From NCBI GenBank assembly GCA_964495085.1, contig CAZBUK010000051.1:1-26279 (forward strand): DNA of 26,279 bases, written 5' to 3'. Origin of the DNA: CAZBUK01 sp964495085 (GTDB lineage: Bacteria; Bacteroidota; Ignavibacteria; T3Sed10-11). The translations under genes and the position numbers were made by a program. The notes under the pieces are model-generated. The model was not told the origin of the DNA. It searched no databases and worked only from the letters and a program-made list of their open reading frames with translations. The number at the start of each line of letters is the position of its first letter. Within the stretch, counting starts at the first letter, position 1. Positions 22,005-26,279 of this stretch are shown here, in pieces.

Positions 22005-23285
22005 ATGAATATTGCGGTCATAGGCTCAGGCGGACGGGAACATGCTCTCGTGTGGAAGTTGCGTCAAAGTCCGAAAACGCAGAAGATCATTGCGATTCCA
22101 GGTAATCCCGGTACCGGTTCATTGGCGGAAAACATAAAGGTCCAGATCGAAAATACGAGAGAGCTCCTGCAAACGCTCCGCCGGTATGCTATCGACCTGG
22201 TAGTGGTCGGACCCGAAGTGCCCCTGGTAGAGGGTCTTGCTGACAAGGTGCGCGAGGCGGGTATACGATGCTTCGGACCGGGTAAAGCCGCGTCGGATAT
22301 TGAGGGGAGCAAAGCGTTCTCGAAGGATTTCATGCGAAGGCATAATATCCCCACTGCTGAATACAGGATCTTCCGGAAGGACGAGCTGTTCGATGCAATC
22401 CGGTATATCGCAGAAATTCCTCTTCCGGTTGTGATAAAAGCGAGCGGGCTTGCCGCCGGCAAAGGGGTCGTCATCAGCGAGGACAGGGACGAAGCTGAAC
22501 AGGTGCTCCGGAGTATGTTATCGGGGGATGCATTCGACGATGCCGGGACGACCGTGGTTATCGAGGAGTATTTGATCGGTGAAGAGGTGAGTCTCTTCGC
22601 CATAACGGACGGAGAACGTTTTTTGCTCCTCCCGCCTGCACAGGATCACAAAAAAATACTCGACGGCGATAAAGGGAAGAATACGGGAGGTATGGGAGCT
22701 TACGCCCCCGCTCCCCTGGCTGACCAAATGCTGATCTCCTTTGCCCGCGAAAGGGTGCTCGAACCGGCAATTCGAGGTCTGAAATCAGAAGGTCGGCCGT
22801 TTATCGGCTGTCTCTACGCAGGGCTCATCATCACTCCCTCCGGCCCGAAGGTACTGGAGTTCAACTGCAGGTTCGGCGACCCTGAGACACAGGTGGTTCT
22901 ACCGCTGATCGACGACGATCTCGCGACGATTCTGTACGATGCCGCGGGGGGTGAACTGAAATCGGCATCGGTAAATTTTCATGAAGCTGCGGCGGTATGT
23001 ATCGTGATGGCTTCCGGTGGTTATCCCGATGCATACGACAAGGGGAAGGAGATACGCGGACTCGAGCAAATCAAGGAGGAGGACGGAGTGATCGTGTTCC
23101 ATGCCGGTACAAAGCGCGATAAAAACAAACTGGTAACCTCGGGAGGAAGAGTGCTCGGCATTACCGCGGTCGGTTTTCATAACGACCTGCCGGGAGCTAT
23201 CAGAGCCGCGTACGGTGCCGTCGAAAAGATAACGTTCGACGGAGCCTACTATCGGAGCGATATCGGTAAAAAGGGTTGTAGTTAG
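22005..23285 (+). CDS. purD: Phosphoribosylamine-glycine ligase
   Basis: PurD is the second enzyme of de novo purine synthesis, joining glycine to phosphoribosylamine with ATP. The 426-residue protein has the family's blocks in order: IGSGGREHALVWKL near residue 6, VVGPEVPLVEGLAD near 66, the ATP-grasp start GSKAFSKDFMRRHNIPTAEY near 102, KASGLAAGKGV near 146, and the metal-binding GPKVLEFNCRFGDPETQVVLP near 282. The C-terminal rotation domain ends with AYGAVEKITFDGAYYRSDIG. It starts 42 bases after the glycosyltransferase, with only a weak ribosome site. Together with guaB it gives the window two purine genes, but they are not adjacent. Confidence 0.97.
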   Translation: MNIAVIGSGGREHALVWKLRQSPKTQKIIAIPGNPGTGSLAENIKVQIENTRELLQTLRRYAIDLVVVGPEVPLVEGLADKVREAGIRCFGPGKAASDIEGSKAFSKDFMRRHNIPTAEYRIFRKDELFDAIRYIAEIPLPVVIKASGLAAGKGVVISEDRDEAEQVLRSMLSGDAFDDAGTTVVIEEYLIGEEVSLFAITDGERFLLLPPAQDHKKILDGDKGKNTGGMGAYAPAPLADQMLISFARERVLEPAIRGLKSEGRPFIGCLYAGLIITPSGPKVLEFNCRFGDPETQVVLPLIDDDLATILYDAAGGELKSASVNFHEAAAVCIVMASGGYPDAYDKGKEIRGLEQIKEEDGVIVFHAGTKRDKNKLVTSGGRVLGITAVGFHNDLPGAIRAAYGAVEKITFDGAYYRSDIGKKGCS

Positions 23286-23382
23286 ATTATATCGGTTCTT
23301 GGAACCCGGGCGAATCGGAACGCAGTATCGATCATCCGGATAGACTGTTGGAAACAAATTTGTCATTAAAGGAGAAACCACC

Positions 23383-24303
23383 TTGAAAATACTCGTTACC
23401 GGAGGCGCGGGATTCATCGGCTCCCATCTCGTCGATGCGCTCATGGGTGAGGGACATGAGGTCGTCGTGCTTGACGATCTATCATCGGGCACGGTGAAGA
23501 ATCTGCCGAGAAAAATACGGTTTATCAAGCTCGATGTCCGAAGCAATAATATTTTCACGCTCTTTTCAGACGAGCGGTTCGACGCCGTGTATCACCTTGC
23601 TGCACAGATGGATGTGCGGAAGTCGGTAGCGGACCCGCGGTTCGATGCTTCGGTCAATATCATCGGGGGAATCAACATCCTGGAGGCGGCGGTCAGGAAC
23701 AAAGTCGCCAGGTTCGTCTTCGCATCGACCGGTGGAGCGATCTACGGCGAACAGGATTACTTCCCCGCGGATGAGAAGCATCCGACGCGTCCGTTGTCTC
23801 CGTACGGAATCGCGAAACTATCATTCGAAAATTATCTTTTCTTCTATAAACATGTCTACGGACTAGAATACGTCACTCTGCGTTTCGCCAATGTATACGG
23901 ACCGCGGCAGAATCCTCACGGCGAAGCGGGAGTCGTGGCGATTTTTACCTCGAAGATGCTGGCAGGTGAAGCGCCCGTCATCAACGGCGACGGCAAACAG
24001 ACCCGCGACTACATCTATGTCGGCGATATTGTCAGCGCTGCGGTAAAAGCGCTTGTTCACCCTGAAACCGGCATATTCAACCTCGGTACCTCCGTCGAGA
24101 CCGACGTGAATGTACTCTTCCGCCGAATCAGGGAATTCGTGGGCAGCGACTGTCCGGAACAACATGGGCCCGCAAAAGCGGGAGAACAGCTGAGAAGCGT
24201 GCTCGATGTATCGCTCGCAAAATCCAAACTCGGCTGGGAACCGGTTGTCGGAATCGAGGAAGGTCTTAAAAAAACGGTCGAATATTTTAAGAATTCAAGA
24301 TGA
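23383..24303 (+). CDS. NAD-dependent sugar-nucleotide epimerase (UDP-glucose 4-epimerase-like)
   Basis: This is an extended short-chain dehydrogenase acting on nucleotide sugars. The 306 residues show the NAD-binding GGAGFIGSHLVDAL (7-20), DVRKSVADPRFDASVNIIG near 77-95, the catalytic triad region FASTGGAIYGE (Ser115, Thr116), Tyr141 and Lys145 in SPYGIAKL, and the substrate-side RFANVYGPRQNPHGEAGVVAIF near 166. It is close to GalE-type enzymes of bacteria and archaea. The start is a TTG at 23383, supported by AAAGGAG ending 8 bases upstream. Its stop overlaps the meaB start (ATGA). Confidence 0.92.
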   Translation: MKILVTGGAGFIGSHLVDALMGEGHEVVVLDDLSSGTVKNLPRKIRFIKLDVRSNNIFTLFSDERFDAVYHLAAQMDVRKSVADPRFDASVNIIGGINILEAAVRNKVARFVFASTGGAIYGEQDYFPADEKHPTRPLSPYGIAKLSFENYLFFYKHVYGLEYVTLRFANVYGPRQNPHGEAGVVAIFTSKMLAGEAPVINGDGKQTRDYIYVGDIVSAAVKALVHPETGIFNLGTSVETDVNVLFRRIREFVGSDCPEQHGPAKAGEQLRSVLDVSLAKSKLGWEPVVGIEEGLKKTVEYFKNSR

Positions 24304-25271
24304 GTCAGCACGAGCGCCCCGAAACCGAAGATCTGATTACCCGCTTGCGCGAGGGAGACCGGCGTGCGATAGCCCGCTGCATAACGCTGGTCGAAAACGA
24401 TGCCGCGGGTACGGAAGCTGTACTCCGCGGACTCTTCAGGTATACCGGCGGCGCGTACCGAATCGGAGTCACGGGCCCGCTCGGTTCGGGGAAAAGCACG
24501 CTCACGAACAGACTGGCTGCATTCTATCGCCGTAGAGGATGTAAGGTAGGAATCGTTGCCGTAGATCCGACCAGTCCGTTTACCGGCGGAGCCATACTCG
24601 GCGATCGCATCAGGATGTCGGATGTCGAGATGGATGAGGGTGTGTTCATCCGAAGCATGGCCTCGCGAGGCAGCCTGGGCGGACTCAGCAAGAAGGCCCG
24701 CGAAGTCGCCGACATACTGGACGCTGCGGGCAAAGAGATCGTTATCATCGAAACGGTGGGAGTCGGTCAGTCCGAGATCGACATCGTACGGGCGAGCGAT
24801 ATTACGCTCGTCGTTCTGGTGCCGGAATCCGGAGATGCAATCCAGGCTATGAAGGCCGGACTGATGGAGATCGCGGACCTGATTGTATTGAACAAATCGG
24901 ACCGGAGCGGCGCCGATCAGGCTGTCGCCGCCATCGAGTCGGTGCTGAAAATGGGATCGCGAAGAAATATCTGGCAGCCCCCCGTCGTCAAAACCGTAGC
25001 GAATCAGAATCTCGGGATCGAGGATGTTGGAATATCAGTCGACGCCTATAAAAAAGCTATGGAGGAGAAGGGAGAGTCCGTCAAACGCCGAATGACATCG
25101 CTCTCTGAACGGGTGAGCCAGCTCGTGGCGACGAAGCTGCATACTGAATTCTGGACTCCCGAACGGCGTTTAATATTTGAGAAAGAACTCGAACCGGTGC
25201 ATGATCAGAAGACGTCTCCCTACGACCTGGCGGATAAATTGATCGCCGGCTTCAAATCATCGATACAGTGA
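24300..25271 (+). CDS. meaB: Methylmalonyl-CoA mutase-associated GTPase MeaB
   Basis: MeaB is a SIMIBI-class G3E GTPase that protects and reloads B12-dependent methylmalonyl-CoA mutase. The 323-residue protein has the N-terminal helical lid, the P-loop GPLGSGKS (59-66), VAVDPTSPFTGGAILGDRIRM near 90-110, the switch MASRGSLGGLS near 120, ETVGVGQSEIDIV near 155 and NKSD as the G4 motif near 200. The old name ArgK/lysine-arginine-ornithine transport ATPase is incorrect for this family. The mutase itself is not in the window. The overlap with the epimerase stop suggests coupling, although the functions look unrelated. An acyl-CoA dehydrogenase gene follows after 126 bases, in keeping with odd-chain or branched acyl-CoA oxidation. 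Confidence 0.95.
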   Translation: MSQHERPETEDLITRLREGDRRAIARCITLVENDAAGTEAVLRGLFRYTGGAYRIGVTGPLGSGKSTLTNRLAAFYRRRGCKVGIVAVDPTSPFTGGAILGDRIRMSDVEMDEGVFIRSMASRGSLGGLSKKAREVADILDAAGKEIVIIETVGVGQSEIDIVRASDITLVVLVPESGDAIQAMKAGLMEIADLIVLNKSDRSGADQAVAAIESVLKMGSRRNIWQPPVVKTVANQNLGIEDVGISVDAYKKAMEEKGESVKRRMTSLSERVSQLVATKLHTEFWTPERRLIFEKELEPVHDQKTSPYDLADKLIAGFKSSIQ

Positions 25272-25397
25272 CTCAGTCCGGTTCGGAGAATTCCGGAGAC
25301 AATACCCGGTATTTTCTCCCTCTGCAAGCGACATACCTAATGAGAGGATCGCCGGCGCCGCACGGTCCTCATTGTTTCAGACTGGAAGGAAATTGTC

Positions 25398-26279
25398 ATG
25401 GACCTACAGCTTACCGAAAACCAGCGCATGCTTCAGGAACTCGCTCGTTCGTTTGCTGAGAAGGAAATCAAGCCGCATGTCAGAAAATTCGACGAGAGCC
25501 AGGAGTTCCCGGTTGAAATTTTCCGTAAACTCGGCGATACCGGATTCTTAGGCGCCGTTATTCCGGAGGAATTCGGGGGGGCGGAAATGAGCGCGCTCGA
25601 TTTCACGATCGTTATGGAAGAGATCTCGAAAGCGGATCCCTCCGTCGCGTTGAGTCTTGCCGCGCATAACGGTCTCTGCGGATCGCATATATACATGTTC
25701 GGCAGTGAGGAGCAGAAGAGAAAATTCCTGCCCGACCTGTGCAGCGGCCATAAACTCGGGGGCTGGGGTTTAACGGAACCCGACTCGGGGAGCGATGCGG
25801 GGGGCATGCGGACAGTCGCGGAACGGAGCGGCGATACATATATTCTGAACGGAAGCAAGACGTTTTGTACCCACGGATCAGTCGGAAGCACGTTCGTGAT
25901 CATGGCGAAAACCGACTCATCCGGGAGAAATGAAAGCATCACGGCCTTCATACTGGAAAGGGGGATGGAGGGATTCACGACGGGCAAGAAAGAAAATAAA
26001 CTCGGCATGCGGGCGAGCGATACGGCAACTCTCAACTTAGAAAACGTTGCCGTACCCGTAGGGAACCGGATCGGCGAGGTGGGCGAGGGATTCAAGCAGG
26101 CGCTCCGGGTGCTCGACGGAGGACGCATCGGCATAGCCGCGCTGTCAGTCGGCATAGCCCAAGCGTCGCTCGAACACAGCCTGCGATACGCAGCGGCGCG
26201 GAAACAGTTCGGAAAATCGCTTACCGAGTTCCAGGCAATCCAGTTTAAACTCGCAGACATGCATACCGAGACCTCGGCG
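25398..26279 (+). CDS. Acyl-CoA dehydrogenase, 3' end beyond the window
   Basis: A short/medium-chain-type acyl-CoA dehydrogenase, whose first 294 codons are visible. The N-terminal helical domain starts MDLQLTENQRMLQELARSFA. GFLGAVIPEEFGGAEMSALD lies near residue 50-69, the FAD-binding GWGLTEPDSGSDAGGM near 118, the KTFCTHG segment near 153, and the middle-domain closing KLGMRASDTATLNLENVAVP. RKQFGKSLTEFQAIQFKLADM is the conserved C-terminal helix entry. The catalytic Glu of this subfamily lies past the window edge, so it cannot be checked. AAGGA precedes the ATG by 9 bases. It differs clearly from the glutaryl-type enzyme at 16761; substrate cannot be fixed. Confidence 0.93.
   Translation, partial: MDLQLTENQRMLQELARSFAEKEIKPHVRKFDESQEFPVEIFRKLGDTGFLGAVIPEEFGGAEMSALDFTIVMEEISKADPSVALSLAAHNGLCGSHIYMFGSEEQKRKFLPDLCSGHKLGGWGLTEPDSGSDAGGMRTVAERSGDTYILNGSKTFCTHGSVGSTFVIMAKTDSSGRNESITAFILERGMEGFTTGKKENKLGMRASDTATLNLENVAVPVGNRIGEVGEGFKQALRVLDGGRIGIAALSVGIAQASLEHSLRYAAARKQFGKSLTEFQAIQFKLADMHTETSA

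Noticed and set aside
25433..26260. A 275-codon minus-strand frame at the right edge
   Set aside because: The plus-strand frame through the same bases is a clear acyl-CoA dehydrogenase running off the window; the antisense product is a Ser/Pro-rich shadow.

Overview
The window reads as ordinary chromosome of a Gram-negative bacterium, with a moderately high GC content by eye, tight gene packing and no phage, plasmid or insertion-sequence genes. A class A RNase P RNA, sigma-70-type promoters (TTGACA-like and TATAAT-like boxes), a sigma-54 activator, a covalently haem-binding envelope protein, glutaryl-CoA dehydrogenase and MeaB suggest a respiring or syntrophic lineage of the FCB superphylum or the old Deltaproteobacteria. 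The RNase P RNA has no room for helix P18, which leans towards a Chlorobi-like or FCB lineage, but this is inference and no species is named. Start codons are mixed (ATG, TTG, GTG). Several genes lack a Shine-Dalgarno site and may be leaderless.

Region 1 (153-9636, all minus strand) is a long DNA- and RNA-maintenance cluster. In transcription order it is nif3, a coiled-coil C4 zinc-ribbon gene, an RNase H gene, rnpB, recJ, yebC, ruvC, an envelope protein, ruvA, ruvB, a PPC/DUF296 gene and mpg. Genes abut or overlap by a few bases except around rnpB and upstream of ruvA, where separate promoter-like elements are visible. The nif3 end has a roughly 180-base leader closed by a perfect intrinsic terminator that touches the nif3 start codon. 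Positions 1-152 hold no gene I can support.

Region 2 (9858-13084, plus strand) is an accessory operon behind a very good promoter covered by a 34-bp dyad. It encodes an ArsR-type repressor, an FmdB zinc ribbon, an exported CXXCH haem protein, a membrane-anchored rhodanese, two tiny DUF6132-type membrane proteins (the second only 52 residues) and a site-2 protease with CBS domains. I read it as a sulfur- or redox-responsive envelope module. It is the most unusual gene set here.

Region 3 (13107-15862) is a signalling patch: a minus-strand receiver plus HisKA protein with no ATPase domain, divergent from a stand-alone receiver and an NtrC-type sigma-54 activator carrying GAFTNA in place of GAFTGA. 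No complete histidine kinase is present. A strong bidirectional terminator closes it. Two small membrane proteins follow on the minus strand (15879-16488).

Region 4 (16664-26279, plus strand) is metabolic: glutaryl-CoA dehydrogenase, guaB, an M24 aminopeptidase, a GT4 glycosyltransferase, purD, a sugar-nucleotide epimerase, meaB and the first 294 codons of a second acyl-CoA dehydrogenase cut by the window edge. MeaB and the two dehydrogenases point to acyl-CoA oxidation through methylmalonyl-CoA and glutaryl-CoA intermediates.
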